Source of the DNA: Ailurus styani
Lineage: Eukaryota; Chordata; Mammalia; Carnivora; Ailuridae
Assembly: GCA_002007465.1 (NCBI GenBank)
Contig: LNAC01000748.1
Coordinates: 286,334-350,333 of the forward strand
DNA length: 64,000 bases
Reading direction: 5' to 3'
In this document: positions 1-11,000 of the stretch, piece by piece
Layout of the letters: each line of letters starts with the position of its first letter
Numbering within the stretch: position 1 is the stretch's first letter
The notes under the pieces: model-generated
What the model was told of the DNA's origin: nothing
The model's input: the letters and a program-made list of their open reading frames with translations, nothing else
Databases searched by the model: none
Position numbers and translations under genes: made by a program

Positions 1-435
1 ATGCGAGCAAAATTATTAGAGGTTAAAGAAAAAGGAAAGAAAATGTTAGTTATCCAGATAAAAATAAGTTACATAAAAGGGAAAGAAAATGTGTTTACTA
101 CCAGACTTCTTGATGGCAATACTTTTTTTTTCCAGGTAGAAAATAGAATAACATATTTAAGGTACTCAAAGGAAGGAAATGTGAGTCAAGGACTTTACAT
201 CCAGGCAAAACTTATTTTCAAGTATACAAGCAGCAAACAAATTGTCACCAGCATTTGAGAACTAAGAGAATATTGTTCTCAGGATTCCTTCTTTAGAATT
301 TACTACAGAAAGAGCTTTAATCAACCAAAATGTCTTCGAGAAACACCAGCTTAAATGCTGGCAGTAAGCATTAAATATTTATTTAAATATACAGTGAGTG
401 CTAGAAATATGTTTAAATGTACAATAAACATATAT
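1..435. other. AT-rich stretch, no gene recognised
   Basis: I see no exon, RNA gene or classifiable repeat here. An 85-codon open frame from position 1 has no recognisable domain and looks like chance in AT-rich DNA. The motif TTTAAATGTACAAT occurs near 413 and 435 and again near 586, so the following SINE landed in a locally repetitive AT-rich site. Confidence 0.5.
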
Positions 436-444
436 TTAAATGTA

Positions 445-573
445 CAATTTGTTTATTTATTTATTTTAAAAAGATTTTATTTTTAAGTAATCATAATACC
501 CAACATGGGGCTCAAACTCACAACTCCAAGATCAAGAGTTGCATGCTCTACCAGCTGAGCCAGCCAGGAACCC
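445..573 (-). repeat. Can-SINE, older short subfamily
   Basis: The segment reads, on the minus strand, as a tRNA-Lys-derived SINE: a tRNA-like head at the right end and a TTTATTTATTTATT (A-tail complement) at the left. It lacks the long CT-rich body of the young copies. A 9-bp target duplication, TTAAATGTA, lies at 436-444 and 574-582. Confidence 0.85.
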
Positions 574-744
574 TTAAATGTATGGTTTAAATGTACAATA
601 TATCTAAATGAAAGATATGAGAGCAAAAGTATAAAAGAGCTTTGCACTCTGACAGTGTAGATTATAGTACAACTATGGAAAATGAGGAAAGCATATGTCA
701 AAAAATGCTTAATTTTGATTGCCTTTAATAATTGTACTGGTAAA

Positions 745-3440
745 CCAACAACAAAGAAATATAAACAATTATAAGAACATATTATGAGCAACTCTACACC
801 AGCAAATTTGACAATCTGAAAGAAATGGATGCATTCCTAGAGACATATAAACTACCAAAACTGAACCAGGAAGAAACCGAAAACCTGAATAGCCCCATAA
901 CCAGTTAGGAGATTGAAGCAGTAATCAAAAATCTCCCAACAAACAAGAGCCCAGGGCCAGATGGCCTCTAAGGGGAATTCTACCAAACATTTAAAGAAGA
1001 ATTAATATCTATTCTCCTGAAACTGTTCCAAAAAATAGAAATGGAAGGAAAACTTCCAAACTCATTTTATGAGGCCAGCATTACCTTGATCCCAAAACAG
1101 GCAAAGCCCCCGTCAAAAAGGAGAATTACAGATCAATATCCTTGTTGAACACGGATGCAAAAATCCTCAACAAAATACTAGCCAATAGGATCCAAGAGCA
1201 CCTTAAAAGGATTATTCACCATGACCAAGTGGGATTTATTCCTGGGATGCAAGTTTGGTTTAACATTTTCAAATCAATCAATGTGATACAAGACATTAAT
1301 AAAAGAAAGAACAAGAACCATATGATCCTCTCAATAGATGCTGAAAAAGCATTTGACAAAGTACAGCACCCTTGATCAGCACCTTTGATCTTGATCAAAA
1401 CTCTTCACAGTGTAGGCATAGAGCGTACATACCTCAATATCACCAAAGCCATCTATGAAAAATCCACAGCGAATATCATTCTCAATGGAGAAAAACTGAG
1501 AGCTTTTCCCCTAAAGTCAGGAACACGGCAAGGCTGTCCACTATCACCACTGCTATTCAACATAGTACTAGAAGTCCTAGCCTCAGCAATCAGACAACAA
1601 AAAGAAATAAAAGGCATCCAAATCGGCAAGGAAGAGGTCAAACTCTCACTCTTTGCAGATGATATGATACTTTATGTGGAAAACCCAAAGGACTCCACTC
1701 CAAAACTGCTAGCACTCATACAGGAATTCAGTCAAGTGTCAGGATATAAAATCAATGCACAGAAATCAGTTGCATTTCTATATACCAACAACAAAACAGA
1801 AGAAAGAGAAATTAAAGAGTCAATCCCATTTACAATTGCACCCAAAACCATAAGATACCTAGGAATAAACCTAACCAAAGAGGCAAAGAATCTGTATTCA
1901 GAAAACTATAAAGTACTCATGAAAGAAATTGAGGAAGACACAAAGAAGTGGAAAAACATTCCATGCTCATGGATGGGTAGAATAAATAATGTGAAAATGT
2001 CTATGTTTCCTAGAGCGATCTACACATTTAATGCAATCCCCATCAAAACACCAGCAATTTATTTCAAAGAAATGGAATAAATAATCCTAAAATTTATATG
2101 GAACCAGAAAAGACCCCGAATAGCCAAAGGAATGTTGAAAAAAAAAAGCAAAGTTGGCGGCATCACAATTCCAGATTTCAAGCTCTATTACAAAGCCGTC
2201 ATCATCAAGACAGTATGGTACTGGCACAAAAACAGACACATAGACCAGTGGAACAGAATAGAGAACCCAAAAATGGACCCTCAACTCTATGGTCAACTAA
2301 TTTTCAACAAAGCAGGAAAGAATGTCCAGTGGAAAAAAGACAGTCTCTTCAATAAATGGTGTTGGGAAAACTGGTCAGCCACATGCAGAAAAATGAAACT
2401 GGATCATTTCCTGACACCACACACAAAAATAGACTCAAAATGGATAAAATACCTCAATGTGAGAAAGAAGTCCATCAAAATCCTTGAGAAGAACACAGGC
2501 AACAATCTCTTCTACCTCAGCCGCAGCAACTTCTTCCTAGGAACATCACCAAAGGCAAGGGAAGCAAGGGCAAAAATGAACTATTGGGACTTCATCAAGA
2601 TTAAAAGCTTTTGCACAGCAAAGGAAACAGTNTGATTAGAAGCTTTTGCACAGCAAAGGAAAGAGTCAACAAAACCAAAAGACAACGGACAGAATGAGAG
2701 AAGATATTTGCAAATGATATATCACATAAAGGGCTTGTATCCAAAATATATAAAGAACTTATCAAACTCAACACCCATAAAACAAATAACCCAGTCAAGA
2801 AATGGGCAGAAGACATGAACAGACATTTCTCCAAAGAAGACATCCAAATGGCCAACAGACACATGAGAAAGTGCTCAACATCACTCGGCATCAGAGAAAT
2901 ACAAATTAAAACCACAGCGAGATACCACCTCGCACCAGTCAGAATGGCTAAAATCAACAAGTCAGGAAACAACAGGTGGTGGCGAGTTTGCGGAGAAAGG
3001 GGAACCCTCCTACACTGTTGGTGGGAATGCAAGCTGGTGCAGCCACTCTGGNCAAACTGGTGCAGCCACTCTGGAAAACAGTATGGAGATTCCTCAAAAA
3101 GTTGAAAATGGAGCTACCCTACGACCCAGGAATCCCACTACTGGGTATTTACCCTAAAGATACAAAGGTAGTGATCCTCAGGTGCACATGCACCTGAATG
3201 TTTATAGCAGCAATGTCCACAATAGCCAAACTATGGAAAGAACCTAGATGTCCATCAACAGATGAATGGATAAAGAAGATGTGGTATATATATACAATGG
3301 AATATTATGCAGCTATCAAAAGAAACGAAATCTTGCCATTCGCAACGACATGGATGGAACTGGAGGGTATTATGCTGAGCGAAATAAGTCAATCAGAGAA
3401 AGACAATTATCATATGNAATGATCATATGATCTCTGTGAT
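745..3440 (+). pseudogene. L1 ORF2 C-terminal two thirds, broken
   Basis: The frame encodes the reverse transcriptase and C-terminal region of L1 ORF2p; the endonuclease domain is absent because of 5' truncation. The longest intact piece is 1385-2080 (231 codons), which contains the RT active-site motif FADD at 1652-1663 and the downstream block YVENPKDS. The next open piece, 2132-2635, carries the WYWHKN and LFNKWCW blocks. The C-terminal CX3CX7HX4C knuckle near 2972-3030 has its first cysteine replaced by tryptophan. In-frame stops include one at 907-909. Near 1371-1395 a short duplication (AGCACC...TTGATC) breaks the frame relative to the second copy. Four ambiguous bases add further shifts. 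It cannot encode a functional protein as assembled; some breaks may be assembly artefacts. Confidence 0.92.
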
Positions 3441-3729
3441 ATGAGGAACTTGAGGGGCATGGAGGTGGGTCGTTGGGGGTAGGGAGGGAAAAATAATGAA
3501 ACAAGATGGGATGGGGAAGGAGACAAACCATAAGAGACTTCTAATCTCATAAAACAAACTGAGGGTTACTGGGGGGTGGGAGGGTAGGGATAGGGTGGAT
3601 GGGTTATGGACATTGGGGAGGGTTTGTGCTTTGGTGAATGCTGTGAAAGATGTAAGCCTGATGATTCANAAGCCTGATGATTCACAGACCTGTACCCCTG
3701 GGGCAAATAAATAAATAAATAAATAAAGC
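745..3729 (+). mobile_element. young 5'-truncated L1 retrotransposon
   Basis: This L1 copy starts inside ORF2 and runs through the 3' UTR to an (AAAT)n tail. Target duplications AATTGTACTGGTAAA at 730-744 and AATTTTACTGGTAAA at 3730-3744 differ by one base of 15 and fix both ends. It closely matches the copy at 49965-56636 along its whole length, so both belong to the same young carnivore L1 family. Four single ambiguous bases (2632, 3052, 3417, 3669) each sit between short direct duplications. The 3' UTR contains a G-rich tract near 3562-3604. Confidence 0.95.
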
Positions 3730-3744
3730 AATTTTACTGGTAAA

Positions 3745-4258
3745 GTGTTGGGATTGTTATTCTGAAAATGTTTTAGAAAAGCAAGTAAACAACTTTGTGA
3801 TATCTAATTCTAACATCAGTGTGTCCTTGAGAACCAGGATACTTAATTTGAGAACAAATGGATATAAATGTAAAACAGAAAAGGTTAATCATCCTAGACT
3901 CCTGATTTTGAAAAGGAAGTACCATCCTAAACTCATGAGGCATTTTTTTAAGTCTTTAAATACCCTAGGTCTGTCCATTGAAAAACCCTGAAATGATAAC
4001 CTAACCAGTAGCAATGAGTGTCACTCAGTTTCCAGCTTGTGGTCTTAGAAAAATAACTGATTTCAGGCATGATGCAGCAAATGTACAAGAGAAGCCTGGA
4101 AAATCATGTCAAACAGCAAAAAAGTTACCAAAGACTATTAGGGGTGGTCAAAGAATGCAGGAACCAATTTGAAAGGATTCCTACTGATCAAAGGTAGAAC
4201 AATGTGACCATCAATAAAGATAATCACTGTTGTCAGTTAAAACACACCAAATATTATT
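3745..4258. other. no recognised element
   Basis: This is AT-rich unique-looking sequence between the L1 and the next SINE. Short open frames (for example 64 codons from 3797) show no domain and no codon bias that I can recognise. Confidence 0.4.
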
Positions 4259-4269
4259 TGTTGCCTGGG

Positions 4270-4470
4270 TTGTTTTTTTAAAAGATTATTTATTTATTTA
4301 TTTGAAAGAGAGAGACAGAGCGAGAAAGAAAACACAAGAAGGGGGAGTGGAAGAGGGAGAAGCAGGCTTCCCTCCGAGCAGGGAGCCTAATGTGGGCCTC
4401 GATTCCAGGACCCTGGGATCATGACCCAAGCCAAAGACAGATGCTTAATGACTGAGCCACCCAGGCATCC
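4270..4470 (-). repeat. Can-SINE
   Basis: The tRNA-like head (GAGCCACCCAGGC in this orientation) lies at the right end and the poly-A complement at the left. A perfect 11-bp target duplication, TGTTGCCTGGG, is at 4259-4269 and 4471-4481. The body is diverged from the young copies, so this is an intermediate-age insertion. Confidence 0.93.
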
Positions 4471-4597
4471 TGTTGCCTGGGGTTTTAAAAGTGTAACCAT
4501 CAACCCCCTACAAAAATCCCCTAACCCTAATCAGTTGCCTTTGGAGGATGCTACAGAATTGACTATTTTGAAAACCAGCAAATAAAAAGAAGATTTC

Positions 4598-4799
4598 TTT
4601 TTTTTTTTTTTTTTTTAAGATTTTGTTTATTTATCTGACAGAGAGAGAGATCACAAGTAGGCAGAGAGGCAGGCAGAGAGAGGAGGAAGCAGGCTCCCCG
4701 CTGAGCAGAGAGCCCGATGCGGGGCTTGATCCCAGGACCCTGAGATCATGACCTGAGCCGAAGGCAGAGGCTTTAACCCACGGAGCCACCCAGGCGCCC
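4598..4799 (-). repeat. Can-SINE, young subfamily
   Basis: A nearly consensus-like element with a long poly-T (A-tail complement), GA-rich body and tRNA-like head. Its 14-bp target duplication AAAAAGAAGATTTC is exact at 4584-4597 and 4800-4813, which points to recent insertion. Confidence 0.97.
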
Positions 4800-4813
4800 A
4801 AAAAGAAGATTTC

Positions 4814-5722
4814 AAGATATCATCTTGCCTTTCCTTTGAAAACTCTTCCACTGGGGAATCAAATTGGAAATGAGGGAAAGCTCCTCTTCTGAAAAATATT
4901 CCAGCTCATAAATAAAGAAGAAATGATGAATAGGACAATCACCATTTTGCAATATTTAAAGAAGCAAAGGATCTAGGCATTGATTACTGGTGTCTGCTAA
5001 CAGCACAGACATTAGACATTACATGACTCTCAGTGAAGAACAAAACACCACCTAAGGGGATACCTAGGAATTAAAACAGACTCAGGAGTCCCATTTTGAA
5101 ATAAAGCGAACAGGCAGAACTAAACTATAGTGTAAAGTGATAGTATGGGGATGATAAAATTATTAAGTAATTAAGTGGTAAAGATAAGAGAATTGTTACT
5201 TATAGTGAGAGGTTTAGGACTGAGTGGGGAAATATGTCTGCCAAGGTCCCACCACCTTGGGTGGTGGTTACAGTGGCTACTGCCATATAGAAGAGAGTGT
5301 TGAGGCTTGAGAAAGAAGAGAGTATACCAAGGAATGCTGGCAAGAGAATCAATACTTAGGGCAAGAATAGAGGAAGGAAAGGAAACCAGGGGATGGAAAA
5401 GGAGTGAGCAAAAAAAGATCTAAGAGAAAACCAGAATAAAGTGGTCTAGAACCCAAAGGAAAAGAAGGAAGGCGTGAGCCATGTGGAGACCAAGTGAAAT
5501 AAGGGTGGTTCTCCCGAAGGCCGCTGATATCCTATATGACCTCACAGTGTCATCTCACAGGATTGACCACCCACAACTTGAAAAGTTCTCTTTCCCTGAC
5601 TTAGGTCATCCTCTGGTTCCCGTTCTCACTCTGTGCCTGGATCTTCACTGGAACATTTTCCTATTCAGATACCATAAATCTTGGATCACGTTCTGGCATT
5701 ATTTTCTTTTCCCTTTTTAGCC
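4814..5722. other. no recognised element
   Basis: About 900 bp of moderately AT-rich sequence with no exon, RNA gene or repeat that I can name. The 79-codon open frame at 5481-5720 has no recognisable domain. Its last part leads into L2-like sequence, so it is probably not coding. Confidence 0.4.
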
Positions 5723-5746
5723 ATTCTGCTGTGCCAATGTCTTTCT

Positions 5747-5853
5747 TTTTTTTAAGATTTTATTTATTTATTTGACAGAGAGAGAGAGATTACAAGTAGG
5801 CAGAGAGGCAGGCAGAGAGAGAGGAGGAGAGCCTGCTTCCTCCTCTCTCTCTG
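5747..5853 (-). repeat. truncated Can-SINE with inverted 5' end
   Basis: The left part is the 3' tail and body of a minus-strand Can-SINE. At 5828 the element switches strand: 5829-5853 reads as Can-SINE body in plus orientation. The two parts form a perfect 16-bp inverted repeat (5813-5828 against 5838-5853) around a 9-nt spacer. A likely target-site copy, ATTCTCCTGTG (5854-5864), abuts the right end and matches ATTCTGCTGTG at 5723-5733 at 10 of 11 positions. The left copy is separated from the tail by about 13 nt, so the duplication is only probable. Confidence 0.85.
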
Positions 5854-5864
5854 ATTCTCCTGTG

Positions 5865-6365
5865 ACTTTATTATCAATCTAAGGTAGTAAATCTCTGTCT
5901 CTGGTTCTAAACATTCTCTTCAGCTCCAACTGCTTGTTGAACATTCCCGCAAGGACTCACTGGCACTCCAAGGCCAAAAAGATTATATTGAAAAAGATCT
6001 TTTCCATCTTTCGAGGAAACCAAATCAGTCAGCTCCCAACCATCATTTCCTCCTGCCTCCCCGGAATCTATAGACATGGTCGCCATGCCTTCTTTCACAT
6101 GAGTTTGAGATCTTGTGATCATCCAGGCTCTTTCTTCTCCTTCCTTTCTAAAAAGTGCCCTATCTTATAAAGTCTTTCTTCAGAATGTCTCGTGAACCAA
6201 CAACCAACCTCTGTCTATTTCTCCTGCTACTTCCCCAGTGTAGGATCTCCTAATTAATGCCATCCCACCCCACTTCAACCCCAGCCCGCTACAGTCTTAT
6301 TGCAACAACTTTCTGGTCAATTCCATTCTGCCTCCCACCAGGCTGCTCTTCCAGAACAGTTATTT
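5865..6365 (+). repeat. L2 LINE relic (ORF2 region)
   Basis: The sequence follows the L2 consensus order as I recall it: GAGCTCC-AACTG-TTGA, then GGCACTCCAAGG, then CACCATCAT-TCCTGCCT, then CGCTACAGTCTTATTGCAACA. It is highly diverged and carries many stops, as expected for a mammalian-wide element. The hairpin SINE at 5747-5853 lies at its left edge. Confidence 0.65.
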
Positions 6366-7048
6366 TGATTGTATGGGGAAAGCGGATTTTCTTAACATTC
6401 CTAAGTCACACCAAAGAAGTAATTCCTTCCCAATTATAACAAACTATCATTCAAATAAAGGAAAGCCAGTAGTGTGTTTGTTATGTATCGTGGCAGATGT
6501 GAAATAAATACAATACTCTTGTCTGGGCAATAATTGACTGTTATCAGAAAATAAAACTACTTCTTCTTGTTGTCACACTCTTGAATTTTTAAGAGATTTG
6601 GAAGGTAAAGCATGGGTATAAACAGCGCGCACAGAGAAGACAGCCACGGAGACAGGGCACATGGGGGACATGTGCTGTATTATAATTGACCCTGAAAAAC
6701 ATGGTACATCGTCCCAACCCTTGGCACAGACACATCACTTCACCAACACTGGCACAGAGTCAAGATCCCAGCTGGCTGAAGGAAAGTATGTCTACACCTT
6801 CGCAGCAGCCGACCCCCAGGCCACTCCCCTCCCTTCATTAGCATAGGAAGCAGGTAATCCTCTGCTTGCTGACTTCGGGTATTCTGAAATCTCTGTTCCA
6901 TTCCATTGAATATTTCATCCATTTTCTGTGAAACTGAAAACTACAAAAGCAAGAGCAAGAGCGAAAGTGAGAGCGAGCGTGTGTGTGTGTGTGTGTGTGT
7001 GTGTGCCTAGCAGTACCTAGAGGAGACAGTGTTAGAAATAGGATCTTC
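6366..7048. other. no recognised element except a TG microsatellite
   Basis: I see no gene or classifiable transposon. A GA/GC-rich lead-in at about 6950-6978 runs into the TG repeat listed separately. Short open frames on both strands here are chance. Confidence 0.4.
6979..7005. repeat. (TG)n microsatellite
   Basis: An uninterrupted run of 13 GT units plus one base. No flanking transposon tail is visible, unlike most other microsatellites in this window. Confidence 0.97.
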
Positions 7049-7220
7049 CAGTGGGTCTAAAGCTTGGCTGTACGTTAGAATCATTTGAGGAAAATTTTTA
7101 AATCCCAATGCACTGGCTCTTGCCTCCTCCCCAAACCAAGTTCCTCAGAATCTCCTGGCATCAGTATTTTTTAAAACTCCCCAGGAGATTCACATGTGTA
7201 GCCAACATTGTGAATCACTG
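7049..7220. mobile_element. MER5-type hAT non-autonomous DNA transposon
   Basis: The element begins with a CAGTGG-like terminus, continues with the TTAGAATCA-TTGAGG block and ends in GTGAATCACTG, matching the ends and order of the MER5 family as I know it. The left and right termini are approximate inverted repeats. It is an inert fossil. Confidence 0.7.
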
Positions 7221-7439
7221 TCCTCTCCCACAAGTTGCTGAACTGTCTTTCTCTTGGACCATCGCCAGTACTGGAAAATCATGCCTTACTCTCCCCTACA
7301 TTTTAAAACTCCTCCTTTGATCGGGGTTAAGAAACAGGGCTGCGGATCCCTTAGATTCACCCTGGCATGGCTTTGTTCTTCTCACTGCTTGGTTTTGAAA
7401 GATTGACCTTGGCTAAAAGTGAGAGTCATACCTGCCTCT

Positions 7440-7605
7440 TACGTGGGTCCCTTTCATCTGGCCCTCTAATGTGCTACTATTTGGTGTGATTATCTGTGTG
7501 CAGAGAAGCCACAAGCTCCCAAAGGGGAGGATCACATTTGACACCTGCCCCTTCCCAGCACTTGGCATCATGCCTTGCACAAAATAGGTGCTCTATGTCC
7601 GGCCT
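7440..7605 (+). repeat. L2 LINE 3' end
   Basis: The order CAAGCTCCC-AAAGGGGAGGA, then CCCAGCACTTGGCA, then CACAAAATAGGTGCTC matches the last part of L2. It stops at the typical 'GTGCTC' end, without a preserved tail. Confidence 0.6.
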
Positions 7606-8034
7606 TCTGATTATTCTAGGGTCTTCCACTCCCATTATATAGAAACCATGAAAAACATTTTAAGATGTAACATGCTTTTCTGCTGCCTCTGACTATGTTT
7701 TTGTGCACATTTCTAATGTAATCCTGAGATAAATGCCTTCTCCTTTCACCTCTCTTGTGTTTTTTGCCACACCTTGCCTCTCCAGAATGTTCCTTCTGGG
7801 TTTGGTTTCCATGGAAATCTATCTCTGGGGGAGAAAAGTGTATCTGCTGAAGGAGAACCATAAAAGCCCATTGTCTCCTGGCGTAATGAAGTCACCACAG
7901 GAGTGGAGAGAGAGCTGGCAAAGAATTGGCACCAATTCCAGTGGGAAGACAGTGCTCTTCATGCTGGTTCCAACCAGGGTGGGTCTACAGTGCAGAGAAT
8001 TTTCTGGAAACTCAACTCAACACAGAAGCAAATT
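7606..8034. other. no recognised element
   Basis: Unique-looking sequence. The overlapping open frames at 7733-8209 (158 codons) and 7903-8235 run into the SINE that follows, so most of their length is SINE-derived and not coding. Confidence 0.4.
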
Positions 8035-8048
8035 AACAATCACCTTGT

Positions 8049-8301
8049 ACAGGGCACCTGGGTGGCTCAGTGGGTTAAAGCTGCTGCCTTCGGCTCAGGT
8101 CATGATCCCAGGGTCCTGGGATCGAGGCCCACATCGGGCTCTCTGCTCGGCAGGGAGCCTGCTTCCTCCTCTCTCCTCTCTCTCTGCCTGCCTCTCTGCC
8201 TACTTGTAATCTCTCTCTCTGTGTCAAATGAATAAATAAAAAAAAAATCTTAAAAAAATAAATAAATAAATAAAATAAAAAGCTCTGTGATTTAAAAAAA
8301 A
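8049..8301 (+). repeat. Can-SINE, young, with compound A/T-rich tail
   Basis: The tRNA-like head (A box around GTGGCTCAGTGG, B box around GGGATCGAGGCC) is followed by a CT-rich body. The tail is unusually long: A-runs, (AAAT)n, then AGCTCTGTGATTT and another A-run. Target duplication AACAATCACCTTGT is exact at 8035-8048 and 8302-8315. It defines the composite tail as part of the same insertion. Confidence 0.96.
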
Positions 8302-8315
8302 AACAATCACCTTGT

Positions 8316-9103
8316 CACATAGAATCAAGAATACTCTTAAAAAACAAAATCCAACTGAACAAACTTTAAAGATCTTATTGACTTTATTCGATTATTCCCC
8401 AAGTGAGCAACATTCTATTGGGCAGACAGAAAAGAGCTCTGAGGAGCTGTACAAAATGAAAGACTTTTATAGGCATAAAGGAGCAAGACAAGAAGATTAT
8501 TCTAGCAAAAGCGGGTCTATCAGATTACTTCACTGGGTAATTCCTGATTGACGGATTCAAGATTTCATTCCAGGGAAAGTGACATGACGCTTAGCATACG
8601 TTGCTTCATATTGGGCCCGTTGTCTTGTTTTTAACAATATCACTTTCCCATACTTCTATTCCAGAATGCTTGCTCTTCAGGGAATGACATGGAGAGAAGT
8701 GGAAGGAACACAGTGAGGCTTTGGTGGAGAAGAGTGAGCAATGGCCTGCCTCAGGCAGGAGGCCGGGGCTAGGATTTAGAACTGAAGGAGGGGATGCAAT
8801 CCCTAGCCATGCCCACAAGGTGTCACAGTGATTCTATAGAAGGTTATTCTTCATCTTTATGAGAAAAAAAAGTAACTGCCTAATAGCCAGTTGGTAGTCT
8901 TCAAAGATGCAAGGAGAATCTCAGAAAATCCGGGAACAGAAGTACATTGAAAAGGAAGCTATGACAGCAGGGACAGAAGCTACGAAACAGAGTCCCCCAG
9001 TCCACCTACAAGGTACTTACCATTCCATAGGACCCACGGTTTAAGATACAGATGGGTTTCAAATTCATTACTAATAGGAAGAGTGACTGGGAGAGATTTT
9101 GAA
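8316..9103. other. no confidently named element
   Basis: The part 8370-8590 (TTTAAAGATCTTATTGAC to about GACATGACGC) resembles an old mammalian LTR-type repeat, but I cannot name the family. The remainder to 9103 shows nothing recognisable. Confidence 0.35.
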
Positions 9104-9114
9104 ATAGCTGTCTT

Positions 9115-9289
9115 CGTTTTTTTTAATGCTATTTATTGGAGAGGAGAGAGAGAGAATGAGCTGAGGGAGAAGAAAAAGCAGACTCCTCTCTGAGCAGGGA
9201 GCCCAACACGGGGCTTGATCCCAGGACCCCCAAGACCACGACCCGAATGGAAGGCAGACGTCCAGCCGACTGGGCCACCCAGGTGACCC
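9115..9289 (-). repeat. Can-SINE, diverged
   Basis: Minus-strand head, GA-rich body and T-run are present but with many substitutions. An 11-bp target duplication with one mismatch, ATAGCTGTCTT / ATAGCTGTTTT, is at 9104-9114 and 9290-9300. Confidence 0.9.
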
Positions 9290-9300
9290 ATAGCTGTTTT

Positions 9301-11000
9301 GATTTTTAAATGCTTTCATTTAGGTTTTTAAATATGCATACACTTAAAACTACCCTTAAACCTAGTAACTGTTTTTTTTTTTCAACCAGGCAGTGAGGAA
9401 CACTTGGAAATAAACTGTCAGAGGAGGTGGGGGTAAAGGTACTTGCCCAGCTATATTTCAGAATTCTCAGAAACCACCCCAGACCTCAGGTAGAGATGTC
9501 TGTCTCTTAGCCCTCCCCGTTGCCTTGGCCACAGGAGCAAACTTTACAATACACCGCTTCAACTACACAGAGATACTTTTCCCTATCTCTTCTGCTTAAT
9601 CCTTTAATAAATACTTATAAGCTTCCACTAACTACACACAGCAATGTAGAATTGATGAGGAATCAAAGATAAGTAATATTGGGGACCTCCTTTCCAGGAA
9701 CTCAAGATCTAGGCGTGGAGATAGTTTTATAACCAAAGATGGTGGTGGTTATGAGACCACTCAGCTATTGGGGCATTATCTCTATTTCCTGGTGGGAGAC
9801 AATGTTGGAGATTTTGAGCACTAGTTAGGATTTACTCTCAAACAAGGGGCAAAATGAGAGGCTCTTGTTTGCAGTGAGTAGTCCCAGGAGGAAAACACAC
9901 CGGCCTTTAAGTGAAATGAGGATTTTTAGGCTCCACTCTAACACAGGGGGGGTTATGCTGCTCCCCAATAGTTGTTACCTTCACAGCAGTATCAAGGTGG
10001 TCTGCCCAGCAAGCCGAAATGTAGGGCCAGCAGGAACCCAATCAGTTAGACCTCTCTGTTTGAACTCAATGTACCAGTTGAGACCTGAGTCCTGGAGCAA
10101 GTCAAGAAGCTAAAGTTTAGAAGTCAATTCAGCTTACAGGGCATCATGGGTAGGTTCAAAATGTGCAACACTCAAACTCTAGGTCCTGATACTAGATTTT
10201 AAAACAATTGACTCTGCCTCTCTTTGACCCGCTCCTCTTTCTGCCTCCTTCCACTGCCTCTTCTATCCTTCGATTCCAGTAGAAACTCTATTTTAGTTTA
10301 TTCCATCCCATCTCTTTATTACCATCTTGTTAGTTGTCTGTTGAGATGTTTCCATGGTGATGCTAAAGTGCACCTGCATAGAGATTTGGATACAACAAGC
10401 TCTTGGGCTCTTAGCTTGCCCATCTGAGGCTAGTTCATCCATTGCTGGGATCCAATAAGTCCAAAGAGCAGTTGAATCCCTCTTCTATCCCCTGCATCTG
10501 TGTGTTTTATGGATGAAGAAAGTTGAATCTTCTAGAGATGAGCACTTACCAACGTGGGTTAGGAGAAGCCCTCCTCGAAGATACTGGTTTCACGGTCATG
10601 AACCTGTCGGTCTAACATATTCACAAGGGTCTTCAAGTCCACAGCCTTGAGATTGGCATGAAGGGACAGTCTGGGGAGTGACCTTGGGTGATGTTACTGA
10701 AATGTCCCCCCAAATTCGACCTGTAGGAATTCACTACAGGCTGAATCAATGAAAGAACAGACTACTTTGGGGGAACTGTTCTTGACAAAATTTGTGACTA
10801 CCTGAGATTTTCCTGGAAGAGTTGCACTGATTAATTTGGAGTGGAATTCTGCCGTCCACTCAATTATCACAGGTCATAACTGTAACAAAAAAAGAAAGGG
10901 GGGTAGCAAACACCAGAGCTCTTCTACTTCATCTGTTATATTTGTTGAGGTCTCTCATGTGCCCTGGCCCTGGATAGGCGCTGTGGGTAGGAGAACTGTC
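9301..11000. other. 1.7 kb without a recognised gene
   Basis: No exon or RNA gene is recognised. The part about 9590-9720 (TTTAATAAATACTTATAAGC onward, ending near TCAAGATCTAGGCGTGGAGA) resembles an ancient mammalian-wide interspersed repeat, but the family is not certain. Open frames at 9865-10113 and 10224-10427 have no recognisable domains. Confidence 0.35.

Noticed and set aside
1..258. 85-codon open frame at the window start
   Set aside because: AT-rich, no recognisable domain, and open only because the window begins there. No splice or start context supports a gene.
8049..8130. Possible tRNA genes at the SINE heads
   Set aside because: A and B box-like motifs are present, but the parts are tRNA-derived SINE heads followed by SINE bodies, target duplications and A-tails. 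They do not form a clean tRNA cloverleaf.
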